DNA from: Desmodus rotundus
Taxonomy: Eukaryota > Chordata > Mammalia > Chiroptera > Phyllostomidae
Length of the DNA: 64,000 nt
Assembly (NCBI RefSeq): GCF_022682495.2
Contig: NW_026527588.1
Coordinates: 401,987 to 465,986, forward strand
Direction of reading: 5' to 3'
The position numbers were made by a program, and so were the translations under genes. Below the pieces are notes generated by a model, which was given only the letters and a program-made list of their open reading frames with translations, did no database searches and was not told the origin of the DNA. Below are positions 12,001-25,735 of the stretch, one piece after another (within the stretch, counting starts at the first letter, position 1; every line of letters starts with the position of its first letter).

Positions 12001-15000
12001 TCCAAGGCAACCGTATCCTTGGAAACCGTATCCTAGGAAACCCCTTATCTCAGGAGGCCATTGTGCTCAGAACCCCCACCACAAGATTCTAGATCCTGAC
12101 ACACCGCATTCTAGAATGCAGTATCCAAGGCAACCGTATCCTTGGAAACCGTATCCTAGGAAACCGCTATTCTCAGGAGGCCGTTGTGCTCAGAACCCGC
12201 ACCACAAGATTCTAGATCCTGAACACCGCATTCTAGAATGCAGTATCCAAGGCAAACGTATCCTTGGAAACCGTATCCTAGGAAACCACTTATCTCAGGA
12301 GGCCATTGTGCTCAGAACCCCCACCACAAGATTATAGATCCTGACACACCGCATTCTAGAATGCAGTATCCAAGGCAACCGTATCCTTGGAAACCGTATC
12401 CTAGGAAAACGCTTATCTCAGGAGGCCATTGTGCTCTGAACGCGAACCACAATATTCTAGATCCTGACACACCGCATCTAGAATGCAGTATCCAAGGCAA
12501 CCGTATCCTTGGAAACCGTATCCTAGGAAACCGCTTATCTCAGGAGGCCATTGTGCTCAGAACCCGCACCACAAGATTCTAGATCCTGACACACCGCATT
12601 CTAGAATGCAGTTACCAAGGCAACCGTATCCTTGGAAACCGTATCATAGGAAACCGCTTATCTCAGGAGGCCATTGTGCTCAGAACCCGCACCACAAGGT
12701 TCTAGACCCTGACACACCGCATTCTACAATGCAGTATCCAACGCAACCGTATCCTTGGAAACCGTATCCTAGGAAACGGCTTACTCTGGAGGCCATTGTG
12801 CTCAGAACCCGCACCACAAGGTTCTAGATCCTGACACACCGCATTCTAGAATGCAGTATCCAAGGCAACCGTATCCTTGGAAACCGTATCCTAGGAAACC
12901 GCTTATCTCAGGAGGCCATTGTGCTCAGAACCCGCACCACAAGATTCTAGACCCTGACACACCGCATTCTAGAATGCAGTATCCAACGCAACCGTATCCT
13001 TGGAAACGGTATCCTAGGAAACCGCTTATCTCAGGAGGCCGTTGTGCTCAGAACCCGCAACACAAGATTCCAGATCCTGACAAACCGCATTCTAGAATGC
13101 AGTAACCAAGGCAACCGTATCCTTGGAAACCGTATCATAGGAAACGGATTACTCTGGAGGCCATTGTGCTCAGAACCCGCACGACAGGATTCCAGATCCT
13201 GACACACCGTATTCTAGAATGCAGTATCCAAGGCAACCGTATCCTTGGAAACCTTATCCTAGGAAACCGCTTATCTCAGGAGGCCATTTTGCTCAGAACC
13301 CGCACCACAAGGTTCTAGATCCTGACACACCGCATTCTAGAATGCAGTATCCAAGGCAACCGTATCCTTGGAAACCGTATCCTAGGAAACCGCTTATCTC
13401 AGGAGGCCATTGTGCTCAGAACCCGCACCACAAGGTTCTAGACCCTGACACACCGCATTCTAGAATGCAGTATCCAACGCAACCGTATCCTTGGAAACCG
13501 TATCCTAGGAAACGGCTTACTCTGGAGGCCATTGTGCTCAGAACGCGCACCACAAGGTTCTAGATCCTGACACACCGCATTCTAGAATGCAGTATCCAAG
13601 GCAACCGTATCCTTGGAAACCGTATCCTAGGAAACCGCTTATCTCAGGAGGCCATTGTGCTCAGAACCCGCACCACAAGATTCTAGACCCTGACACACCG
13701 CATTCTAGAATGCAGTAACCAAGGCAACCGTATCCTTGGAAACCGTATCCTAGGAAACCGCTCTTCTCAGGAGGCCATTGTGCTCAGAACCCGCACCACA
13801 AGATTCTAGATCCTGACACACCGCATTCTAGAATGCAGTAACCAAGGCAACCGTATCCTTGGAAACCGTATCCTAGGAAACCGCTTATCTCAGGAGGCCG
13901 TTGTGCTCAGAACCCGCACCACAAGATTCTAGATCCTGACACACCGCATACTAGAATGCAGTAACCAAGGTAACCGTATCCTTGGAAACCGTATCCTAGG
14001 AAACGGCTTACTCTGGAGGCCATTGTGCTCAGAACCCGCACCACAAGATTCTAGATCCTGACACACCGCATTCTAGAATGCAGTATGCAAGGCAACCGTA
14101 TCCTTGGAAACCGTATCCTAGGAAACCGCTCATCTCAGGAGGCCATTGTGCTCACAACCCGCACCACAAGGTTCTAGATCCTGACACACCGCATTCTAGA
14201 ATGCAGTATCCAAGGCAACCGTATCCTTGGAAACTGTATCCTAGGAAACCGCTTATCTCAGGAGGCCATTGTGCTCAGAACCCGCACCACAAGATTCTAG
14301 ACCCTGACACACCGCATTCTAGAATGCAGTATCCAAGGCAACCGTATCCTTGGAAACCGTATCCTAGGAAAGCGCTTATCTCAGGAGGCCATTGTGCTCA
14401 GAACCCGCACCACAAGATTCTAGATCCTGACACACCGCATTCTAGAATGCAGTATCCAAGGCAACCGTATCCTTGGAAACCGTATCCTAGGAAACCGCTT
14501 ATCTCAGGAGGCCATTGTGCTCTGAACGCGAACCACAATATTCTAGATCCTGACACACCGCATTCTAGAATGCAGTATCCAAGGCAACCGTATCCTTGGA
14601 AACCGTATCCTAGGAAACCGCTCTTCTCAGGAGGCCATTGTGCTCAGAACCCGCACCACAAGATTCTAGATCCTGACACACCGTATTCTAGAATGCAGTT
14701 ACCAAGGCAACCGTATCAATGGAAACCGTATCATAGGAAACCGCTTATCTCAGGAGGCCATTGTGCTCAGAACCCGCACCACAAGGTTCTAGACCCTGAC
14801 ACACCGCATTCTAGAATGCAGTAACCAAGGCAACCGTATCCTTGGAAACCGTATCCTAGGAAACCGCTTATCTCAGGAGGCCGTTGTGCTCAGAACCCGC
14901 ACCACAAGATTCTAGATCCTGACACACCGCATTCTAGAATGCAGTTACCAAGGCAACCGTATCCTTGGAAACCGTATCCTAGGAAACCGCTCTTCTCAGG

Positions 15001-15680
15001 AGGCCATTGTGCTCAGAACCCGCACCACAAGATTCTAGACCCTGACACACCGCATTCTAGAATGCATTATCCAACGCAACCGTATCCTTGGAAACGGTAT
15101 CCTAAGAAACCGCTTATCTCAGGAGGCCGTTGTGCTCAGAACCCGCAACACAAGATTCTAGATCCTGACAAACCGCATTCTAGAATGCAGTAACCAAGGC
15201 AACCGTATCCTTGGAAACCGTATCATAGGAAACGGATTACTCTGGAAGCCATTGTGCTCAGAACCCGCACCACAAGATTCCAGATCCTGACACACCGTAT
15301 TCTAGAATGCAGTATCCAAGGCAACCGTATCCTTGGAAACCTTATCCTAGGAAACCGCTTATCTCAGGAGGCCATTGTGCTCAGAACCCGCACCACAAGA
15401 TTCTAGATCCTGACACACCGCATTCTAGAATGCAGTAACCAAGGCAACCATATCCTTGGAAACCGTATCCTAGGAAACCGCTTATCTCAGGAGGCCATTG
15501 TGCTCAGAACCCGCACCACAATATTCTAGATCCTGACACACCGCATTCTAGAATGCAGTAACCAAGGCAACCATATCCTTGGAAACCGTATCCTAGGAAT
15601 CCGCTTATCTCAGGAGGCCATTGTGCTCAGAACCCGCACCACAAGATTCTAGATCCTGACACACCGCATTCTAGAATGCA
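8685..15680 (+). repeat. 7.0-kb higher-order unit, copy A1 (6,996 bp)
   Basis: The unit opens with a diagnostic monomer carrying CCAATGCAACC (AATG at 8691). The same mark stands at 15687 and 18756, defining the starts of A2 and A3 (spacings 6,996 and 3,069 bp). About 57 monomers. It matches A3 at a constant 10,065-bp offset across its length, with only scattered single-base differences seen, for example near 10,317, 10,902, 11,290, 12,726, 13,068 and 13,289. At its right end the sequence switches mid-monomer into A2, while A3 continues into CATTCTACAATGC, so the A1/A2 boundary is a recombination junction. Confidence 0.88.
10626..13144 (+). repeat. ~2.5-kb block, copy 2
   Basis: Partner of 6,700-9,095. 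It has one extra monomer at 11,747-11,869 and a few private substitutions, such as CATTGTAGAATGC at the junction near 10,759 and CATTCTACAATGC near 12,727. The block lies inside the larger 7-kb unit and is therefore present a third time at about 20,690-23,210 (offset 10,065). Confidence 0.85.
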
Positions 15681-18600
15681 GTATCCAATGCAACCGTATC
15701 CTTGGAAACCGTATCCTAGGAAACGGCTTACTCTGGAGGCCATTGTGCTCAGAACCCGCACCACAAGGTTCTAGATCCTGACACACCGCATTCTAGAATG
15801 CAGTATCCAAGGCAACCGTATCCTTGGAAACCGTATTCTAGGAAACCGCTTATCTCAGGAGGCCATTGTGCTCAGAACCCGCACCACAAGATTCTAGACC
15901 CTGACACACCGCATTCTAGAATGCAGTATCCAACGCAACCGTATCCTTGGAAACGGTATCCTAGGAAACCGCTTATCTCAGGAGGCCGTTGTGCTCAGAA
16001 CCCGCAACACAAGATTCTAGATCCTGACAAACCGCATTCTAGAATGCAGTAACCAAGGCAACCGTATCCTTGGAAACCGTATCCTAGGAAACCGCTTATC
16101 TCAGGAGGCCATTGTGCTCAGAACGCGAACCACAATATTCTAGATCCTGACACACCGCATTCTAGAATGCAGTATCCAAGGCAACCGTATCCTTGGAAAC
16201 CGTATCCTAGGAAACCGCTTATCTCAGGAGGCCATTGTGCTCAGAACCCGCACCACAAGATTCTAGATCCTGACACACCGCATTCTAGAATGCAGTAACC
16301 AAGGCAACCGTATCCTTGGAAACCGTATCCTAGGAAACCGCTTATCTCAGGAGGCCATTGTGCTCAGAACCCGCACCAAAAGATTCTAGATCCTGACACA
16401 CCGCATTCTAGAATGCAGTAACCAAGGCAACCGTATCCTTGGAAACCGTATTCTAGGAAACCGCTTATCTCAGGAGGCCATTGTGCTCAGAACCCGCACC
16501 ACAAGATTCTAGATCCTGACACACCGCATTCTAGAATGCAGTAACCAAGGCAACCGTATCCTTGGAAACCTTATCCTAGGAAACCGCTTACTCAGGAGGC
16601 GGTTGTGCTCAGAACACGCACCACAAGATTCTAGATCCTGACAAACCGCATTCTAGAATGCAGTAACCAAGGCAACCGTATCCTTGGAAACCGTATCCTA
16701 GGAAACGGATTACTCTGGAGGCCATTGTGCTCAGAACCCGCACCACAGGATTCCAGATCCTGACACACCGTATTCTAGAATGCAGTATCCAAGGCAACCG
16801 TATCCTTGGAAACCTTATCCTAGGAAACCGCTTATCTCAGGAGGCCATTGTGCTCAGAACCCGCACCACAAGATTCTAGATCCTGACACACCGCATTCTA
16901 GAATGCAGTATCCAAGGCAACAGTATCCGTGGAAACCGTATCCTAGGAAACCGCTATCTCTGGAGGCCATTGTGCTCAGAACGCGAACCACAAGATTCTA
17001 GATCCTGACACACCGCATTCTAGAATGCAGTATCCAAGGCAACCGTATCCTTGGAAACCGTATCCTAGGAAACCGCTTATCTCAGGAGGCCATTGTGCTC
17101 AGAACCCGCACCACAAGATTCTAGATCCTGACACACCGCATTCTAGAATGCAGTAACCAAGGCAACCGTATCCTTGGAAAACGTATCCTAGGAAACCGCT
17201 TATCTCAGGAGGCCATTGTGCTCAGAACCCGCACCACAAGATTCTAGACCCTGACACACCGCATTCTAGAAGGCAGTATCCAAGGCAACCGTATCCTTGG
17301 AAACCGTATCCTAGGAAACCGCTTATCTCAGGAGGCCATTGTGCTCAGAACCCGCACCACAAGATTCTAGATCCTGACACACCGCATTCTACAATGCAGT
17401 ATCCAAGGCAACCGTATCCTTGGAAACCGTATCCTAGGAAACGGCTTACTCTGGAGGCCATTGTGCTCAGAACCCGCACCACAAGATTCCAGATCCTGAC
17501 ACACCGCATTCTAGAATGCAGTATCCAAGGCAACCGTATCATTGGAAACCGTATCCTAGGAAACCGCTTATCTCAGGAGGCCATTGTGCTCAGAACCCGC
17601 ACCACAAGATTCTAGATCCTGACACACCGCATTGTAGAATGCAGTATCCAAGGCAACCGTATCCTTGGAAACCGTATCCTAGGAAACCGCTCTTCTCAGG
17701 AGGCCATTGTGCTCAGAACCCGCACCACAAGATTCTAGATCCTGACACACCGTATTCTAGAATGCAGTTACCAAGGCAACCGTATCAATGGAAACCGTAT
17801 CATAGGAAACCGCTTATCTCAGGAGGCCATTGTGCTCAGAACCCGCACCACAAGGTTCTAGACCCTGACACACCGCATTCTAGAATGCAGTAACCAAGGC
17901 AACCGTATCCTTGGAAACCGTATCCTAGGAAACCGCTTATCTCAGGAGGCCGTTGTGCTCAGAACCCGCACCACAAGATTCTAGATCCTGACACACCGCA
18001 TTCTAGAATGCAGTTACCAAGGCAACCGTATCCTTGGAAACCGTATCCTAGGAAACCGCTCTTCTCAGGAGGCCATTGTGCTCAGAACCCGCACCACAAG
18101 ATTCTAGACCCTGACACACCGCATTCTAGAATGCATTATCCAACGCAACCGTATCCTTGGAAACGGTATCCTAAGAAACCGCTTATCTCAGGAGGCCGTT
18201 GTGCTCAGAACCCGCAACACAAGATTCTAGATCCTGACAAACCGCATTCTAGAATGCAGTAACCAAGGCAACCGTATCCTTGGAAACCGTATCATAGGAA
18301 ACGGATTACTCTGGAAGCCATTGTGCTCAGAACCCGCACCACAAGATTCCAGATCCTGACACACCGTATTCTAGAATGCAGTATCCAAGGCAACCGTATC
18401 CTTGGAAACCTTATCCTAGGAAACCGCTTATCTCAGGAGGCCATTGTGCTCAGAACCCGCACCACAAGATTCTAGATCCTGACACACCGCATTCTAGAAT
18501 GCAGTAACCAAGGCAACCATATCCTTGGAAACCGTATCCTAGGAAACCGCTTATCTCAGGAGGCCATTGTGCTCAGAACCCGCACCACAATATTCTAGAT

Positions 18601-18749
18601 CCTGACACACCGCATTCTAGAATGCAGTAACCAAGGCAACCATATCCTTGGAAACCGTATCCTAGGAATCCGCTTATCTCAGGAGGCCATTGTGCTCAGA
18701 ACCCGCACCACAAGATTCTAGATCCTGACACACCGCATTCTAGAATGCA
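15681..18749 (+). repeat. Internally deleted unit, copy A2 (3,069 bp)
   Basis: This copy equals A1 with two deletions. First, the single short monomer at A1 about 9,057-9,178 is missing, so the offset changes from 6,996 to 6,874. Second, about 3,805 bp (roughly 31 monomers) is missing between A1 about 10,780 and 14,590; the new joint lies between about 17,640 and 17,690, where a CATTGTAGAATGC monomer runs directly into a CGCTCTTCTCAGG monomer. The arithmetic is exact: 6,996 - 122 - 3,805 = 3,069. Confidence 0.87.
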
Positions 18750-21700
18750 GTATCCAATGCAACCGTATCCTTGGAAACCGTATCCTAGGAAACGGCTTAC
18801 TCTGGAGGCCATTGTGCTCAGAACCCGCACCACAAGGTTCTAGATCCTGACACACCGCATTCTAGAATGCAGTATCCAAGGCAACCGTATCCTTGGAAAC
18901 CGTATCCTAGGAAACCGCTTATCTCAGGAGGCCATTGTGCTCAGAACCCGCACCACAAGATTCTAGACCCTGACACACCGCATTCTAGAATGCAGTATCC
19001 AACGCAACCGTATCCTTGGAAACGGTATCCTAGGAAACCGCTTATCTCAGGAGGCCGTTGTGCTCAGAACCCGCAACACAAGATTCTAGATCCTGACAAA
19101 CCGCATTCTAGAATGCAGTAACCAAGGCAACCGTATCCTTGGAAACAGTATCATAGGAAACCGCTTACTCAGGAGGCCATTGTGCTCAGAACCCGCACCA
19201 AAAGATTCTAGATCCTGACACACCGAATTCTAGAATGCAGTAACCAAGGCAACCGTATCCTTGGAAACCGTATCCTAGGAAACCGCTTATCTCAGGAGGC
19301 CATTGTGCTCAGAACGCGAACCACAATATTCTAGATCCTGACACACCGCATTCTAGAATGCAGTATCCAAGGCAACCGTATCCTTGGAAACCGTATCCTA
19401 GGAAACCGCTTATCTCAGGAGGCCATTGTGCTCAGAACCCGCACCACAAGATTCTAGATCCTGACACACCGCATTCTAGAATGCAGTAACCAAGGCAACC
19501 GTATCCTTGGAAACCGTATCCTAGGAAACCGCTTATCTCAGGAGGCCATTGTGCTCAGAACCCGCACCAAAAGATTCTAGATCCTGACACACCGCATTCT
19601 AGAATGCAGTAACCAAGGCAACCGTATCCTTGGAAACCGTATTCTAGGAAACCGCTTATCTCAGGAGGCCATTGTGCTCAGAACCCGCACCACAAGATTC
19701 TAGATCCTGACACACCGCATTCTAGAATGCAGTAACCAAGGCAACCGTATCCTTGGAAACCTTATCCTAGGAAACCGCTTACTCAGGAGGCGGTTGTGCT
19801 CAGAACACGCACCACAAGATTCTAGATCCTGACAAACCGCATTCTAGAATGCAGTAACCAAGGCAACCGTATCCTTGGAAACCGTATCCTAGGAAACGGA
19901 TTACTCTGGAGGCCATTGTGCTCAGAACCCGCACCACAGGATTCCAGATCCTGACACACCGTATTCTAGAATGCAGTATCCAAGGCAACCGTATCCTTGG
20001 AAACCTTATCCTAGGAAACCGCTTATCTCAGGAGGCCATTGTGCTCAGAACCCGCACCACAAGATTCTAGATCCTGACACACCGCATTCTAGAATGCAGT
20101 ATCCAAGGCAACAGTATCCGTGGAAACCGTATCCTAGGAAACCGCTATCTCTGGAGGCCATTGTGCTCAGAACGCGAACCACAAGATTCTAGATCCTGAC
20201 ACACCGCATTCTAGAATGCAGTATCCAAGGCAACCGTATCCTTGGAAACCGTATCCTAGGAAACCGCTTATCTCAGGAGGCCATTGTGCTCAGAACCCGC
20301 ACCACAAGATTCTAGATCCTGACACACCGCATTCTAGAATGCAGTAACCAAGGCAACCGTATCCTTGGAAAACGTATCCTAGGAAACCGCTTATCTCAGG
20401 AGGCCATTGTGCTCAGAACCCGCACCACAAGATTCTAGACCCTGACACACCGCATTCTAGAAGGCAGTATCCAAGGCAACCGTATCCTTGGAAACCGTAT
20501 CCTAGGAAACCGCTTATCTCAGGAGGCCATTGTGCTCAGAACCCGCACCACAAGATTCTAGATCCTGACACACCGCATTCTACAATGCAGTATCCAAGGC
20601 AACCGTATCCTTGGAAACCGTATCCTAGGAAACGGCTTACTCTGGAGGCCATTGTGCTCAGAACCCGCACCACAAGATTCCAGATCCTGACACACCGCAT
20701 TCTAGAATGCAGTATCCAAGGCAACCGTATCATTGGAAACCGTATCCTAGGAAACCGCTTATCTCAGGAGGCCATTGTGCTCAGAACCCGCACCACAAGA
20801 TTCTAGATCCTGACACACCGCATTGTAGAATGCAGTATCCAAGGCAACCGTATCCTTGGAAACCGTATCCTAGGAAACCGCTTATGTCAGGAGGCCATTG
20901 TGCTCTGAACGCGAACCACAATATTCTAGATCCTGACACACCGCATTCTAGAATGCAGTATCCAAGGCAACCGTATCCTTGGAAACCGTATCCTAGGAAA
21001 CCGCTCTTCTCAGGAGGCCATTGTGCTCAGAACCCGCACCACAAGATTCTAGATCCTGACACACCGCATTCTAGAATGCAGTTACCAAGGCAACCGTATC
21101 CTTGGAAACCGTATCATAGGAAACCGCTTATCTCAGGAGGCCATTGTGCTCAGAACCCGCACCACAAGGTTCTAGACCCTGACACACCGCATTCTAGAAT
21201 GCAGTATCCAACGCAACCGTATCCTTGGAAACCGTATCCTAGGAAACCGCTTATCTCAGGAGGCCATTGTGCTCTGAACGCGAACCACAATATTCTAGAT
21301 CCTGACACACCGCATTCTAGAATGCAGTATCCAAGGCAACCGTATCCTTGGAAACCGTATCCTAGGAAACCGCTTATCTCAGGAAGCCATTGTGCTCAGA
21401 ACCCGCATCACAAGGTTCTAGACCCTGACACACCGCATTCTAGAATGCAGTATCCAACGCAACCGTATCCTTGGAAACCGTATCCTAGGAAACGGCTTAC
21501 TCTGGAGGCCATTGTGCTCAGAACCCGCACCACAAGGTTCTAGATCCTGACACACCGCATTCTAGAATGCAGTATCCAAGGCAACCGTATCCTTGGAAAC
21601 CGTATCCTAGGAAACCGCTTATCTCAGGAGGCCATTGTGCTCAGAACCCGCACCACAAGGTTCTAGACCCTGACACACCGCATTCTAGAATGCAGTATCC

Positions 21701-24700
21701 AACGCAACCGTATCCTTGGAAACCGTATCCTAGGAAACGGCTTACTCTGGAGGCCATTGTGCTCAGAACCCGCACCACAAGGTTCTAGATCCTGACACAC
21801 CGCATTCTAGAATGCAGTATCCAAGGCAACCGTATCCTTGGAAACCGTATCCTAGGAAACCGCTTATCTCAGGAGGCCATTGTGCTCAGAACCCGCACCA
21901 CAAGATTCTAGACCCTGACACACCGCATTCTAGAATGCAGTATCCAAGGCAACCGTATCCTTGGAAACGGTATCCTAGGAAACCGCTTATCTCAGGAGGC
22001 CGTTGTGCTCAGAACCCGCACCACAAGATTCTAGATCCTGACACACCGCATTCTAGAATGCAGTATCCAAGGCAACCGTATCCTTGGAAACCGTATCCTA
22101 GGAAACCCCTTATCTCAGGAGGCCATTGTGCTCAGAACCCCCACCACAAGATTCTAGATCCTGACACACCGCATTCTAGAATGCAGTATCCAAGGCAACC
22201 GTATCCTTGGAAACCGTATCCTAGGAAACCGCTATTCTCAGGAGGCCGTTGTGCTCAGAACCCGCACCACAAGATTCTAGATCCTGAACACCGCATTCTA
22301 GAATGCAGTATCCAAGGCAAACGTATCCTTGGAAACCGTATCCTAGGAAACCACTTATCTCAGGAGGCCATTGTGCTCAGAACCCCCACCACAAGATTAT
22401 AGATCCTGACACACCGCATTCTAGAATGCAGTATCCAAGGCAACCGTATCCTTGGAAACCGTATCCTAGGAAAACGCTTATCTCAGGAGGCCATTGTGCT
22501 CTGAACGCGAACCACAATATTCTAGATCCTGACACACCGCATCTAGAATGCAGTATCCAAGGCAACCGTATCCTTGGAAACCGTATCCTAGGAAACCGCT
22601 TATCTCAGGAGGCCATTGTGCTCAGAACCCGCACCACAAGATTCTAGATCCTGACACACCGCATTCTAGAATGCAGTTACCAAGGCAACCGTATCCTTGG
22701 AAACCGTATCATAGGAAACCGCTTATCTCAGGAGGCCATTGTGCTCAGAACCCGCACCACAAGGTTCTAGACCCTGACACACCGCATTCTAGAATGCAGT
22801 ATCCAACGCAACCGTATCCTTGGAAACCGTATCCTAGGAAACGGCTTACTCTGGAGGCCATTGTGCTCAGAACCCGCACCACAAGGTTCTAGATCCTGAC
22901 ACACCGCATTCTAGAATGCAGTATCCAAGGCAACCGTATCCTTGGAAACCGTATCCTAGGAAACCGCTTATCTCAGGAGGCCATTGTGCTCAGAACCCGC
23001 ACCACAAGATTCTAGACCCTGACACACCGCATTCTAGAATGCAGTATCCAACGCAACCGTATCCTTGGAAACGGTATCCTAGGAAACCGCTTATCTCAGG
23101 AGGCCGTTGTGCTCAGAACCCGCAACACAAGATTCTAGATCCTGACAAACCGCATTCTAGAATGCAGTAACCAAGGCAACCGTATCCTTGGAAACCGTAT
23201 CATAGGAAACGGATTACTCTGGAGGCCATTGTGCTCAGAACCCGCACGACAGGATTCCAGATCCTGACACACCGTATTCTAGAATGCAGTATCCAAGGCA
23301 ACCGTATCCTTGGAAACCTTATCCTAGGAAACCGCTTATCTCAGGAGGCCATTGTGCTCAGAACCCGCACCACAAGGTTCTAGATCCTGACACACCGCAT
23401 TCTAGAATGCAGTATCCAAGGCAACCGTATCCTTGGAAACCGTATCCTAGGAAACCGCTTATCTCAGGAGGCCATTGTGCTCAGAACCCGCACCACAAGG
23501 TTCTAGACCCTGACACACCGCATTCTAGAATGCAGTATCCAACGCAACCGTATCCTTGGAAACCGTATCCTAGGAAACGGCTTACTCTGGAGGCCATTGT
23601 GCTCAGAACGCGCACCACAAGGTTCTAGATCCTGACACACCGCATTCTAGAATGCAGTATCCAAGGCAACCGTATCCTTGGAAACCGTATCCTAGGAAAC
23701 CGCTTATCTCAGGAGGCCATTGTGCTCAGAACCCGCACCACAAGATTCTAGACCCTGACACACCGCATTCTAGAATGCAGTAACCAAGGCAACCGTATCC
23801 TTGGAAACCGTATCCTAGGAAACCGCTCTTCTCAGGAGGCCATTGTGCTCAGAACCCGCACCACAAGATTCTAGATCCTGACACACCGCATTCTAGAATG
23901 CAGTAACCAAGGCAACCGTATCCTTGGAAACCGTATCCTAGGAAACCGCTTATCTCAGGAGGCCGTTGTGCTCAGAACCCGCACTACAAGATTCTAGATC
24001 CTGACACACCGCATACTAGAATGCAGTAACCAAGGTAACCGTATCCTTGGAAACCGTATCCTAGGAAACGGCTTACTCTGGAGGCCATTGTGCTCAGAAC
24101 CCGCACCACAAGATTCTAGATCCTGACACACCGCATTCTAGAATGCAGTATGCAAGGCAACCGTATCCTTGGAAACCGTATCCTAGGAAACCGCTCATCT
24201 CAGGAGGCCATTGTGCTCACAACCCGCACCACAAGGTTCTAGATCCTGACACACCGCATTCTAGAATGCAGTATCCAAGGCAACCGTATCCTTGGAAACT
24301 GTATCCTAGGAAACCGCTTATCTCAGGAGGCCATTGTGCTCAGAACCCGCACCACAAGATTCTAGACCCTGACACACCGCATTCTAGAATGCAGTATCCA
24401 AGGCAACCGTATCCTTGGAAACCGTATCCTAGGAAAGCGCTTATCTCAGGAGGCCATTGTGCTCAGAACCCGCACCACAAGATTCTAGATCCTGACACAC
24501 CGCATTCTAGAATGCAGTATCCAAGGCAACCGTATCCTTGGAAACCGTATCCTAGGAAACCGCTTATCTCAGGAGGCCATTGTGCTCTGAACGCGAACCA
24601 CAATATTCTAGATCCTGACACACCGCATTCTAGAATGCAGTATCCAAGGCAACCGTATCCTTGGAAACCGTATCCTAGGAAACCGCTCTTCTCAGGAGGC

Positions 24701-25735
24701 CATTGTGCTCAGAACCCGCACCACAAGATTCTAGATCCTGACACACCGTATTCTAGAATGCAGTTACCAAGGCAACCGTATCAATGGAAACCGTATCATA
24801 GGAAACCGCTTATCTCAGGAGGCCATTGTGCTCAGAACCCGCACCACAAGGTTCTAGACCCTGACACACCGCATTCTAGAATGCAGTAACCAAGGCAACC
24901 GTATCCTTGGAAACCGTATCCTAGGAAACCGCTTATCTCAGGAGGCCGTTGTGCTCAGAACCCGCACCACAAGATTCTAGATCCTGACACACCGCATTCT
25001 AGAATGCAGTTACCAAGGCAACCGTATCCTTGGAAACCGTATCCTAGGAAACCGCTCTTCTCAGGAGGCCATTGTGCTCAGAACCCGCACCACAAGATTC
25101 TAGACCCTGACACACCGCATTCTAGAATGCATTATCCAACGCAACCGTATCCTTGGAAACTGTATCCTAAGAAACCGCTTATCTCAGGAGGCCGTTGTGC
25201 TCAGAACCCGCAACACAAGATTCTAGATCCTGACAAACCGCATTCTAGAATGCAGTAACCAAGGCAACCGTATCCTTGGAAACCGTATCATAGGAAACGG
25301 ATTACTCTGGAAGCCATTGTGCTCAGAACCCGCACCACAAGATTCCAGATCCTGACACACCGTATTCTAGAATGCAGTATCCAAGGCAACCGTATCCTTG
25401 GAAACCTTATCCTAGGAAACCGCTTATCTCAGGAGGCCATTGTGCTCAGAACCCGCACCACAAGATTCTAGATCCTGACACACCGCATTCTAGAATGCAG
25501 TAACCAAGGCAACCATATCCTTGGAAACCGTATCCTAGGAAACCGCTTATCTCAGGAGGCCATTGTGCTCAGAACCCGCACCACAATATTCTAGATCCTG
25601 ACACACCGCATTCTAGAATGCAGTAACCAAGGCAACCATATCCTTGGAAACCGTATCCTAGGAATCCGCTTATCTCAGGAGGCCATTGTGCTCAGAACCC
25701 GCACCACAAGATTCTAGATCCTGACACACCGCATT
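18750..25735 (+). repeat. 7.0-kb higher-order unit, copy A3
   Basis: A full-length copy of A1 at a constant 10,065-bp offset. Private differences seen include CTTATGTCAGG near 20,882 and GGAAACTGTATCC near 25,157. The right end passes without a break into a CATTCTACAATGC monomer, as in other uninterrupted parts of the array, so A3 probably keeps the parental right border. Its last part overlaps the first of the 2,949-bp tandem units. Confidence 0.87.
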
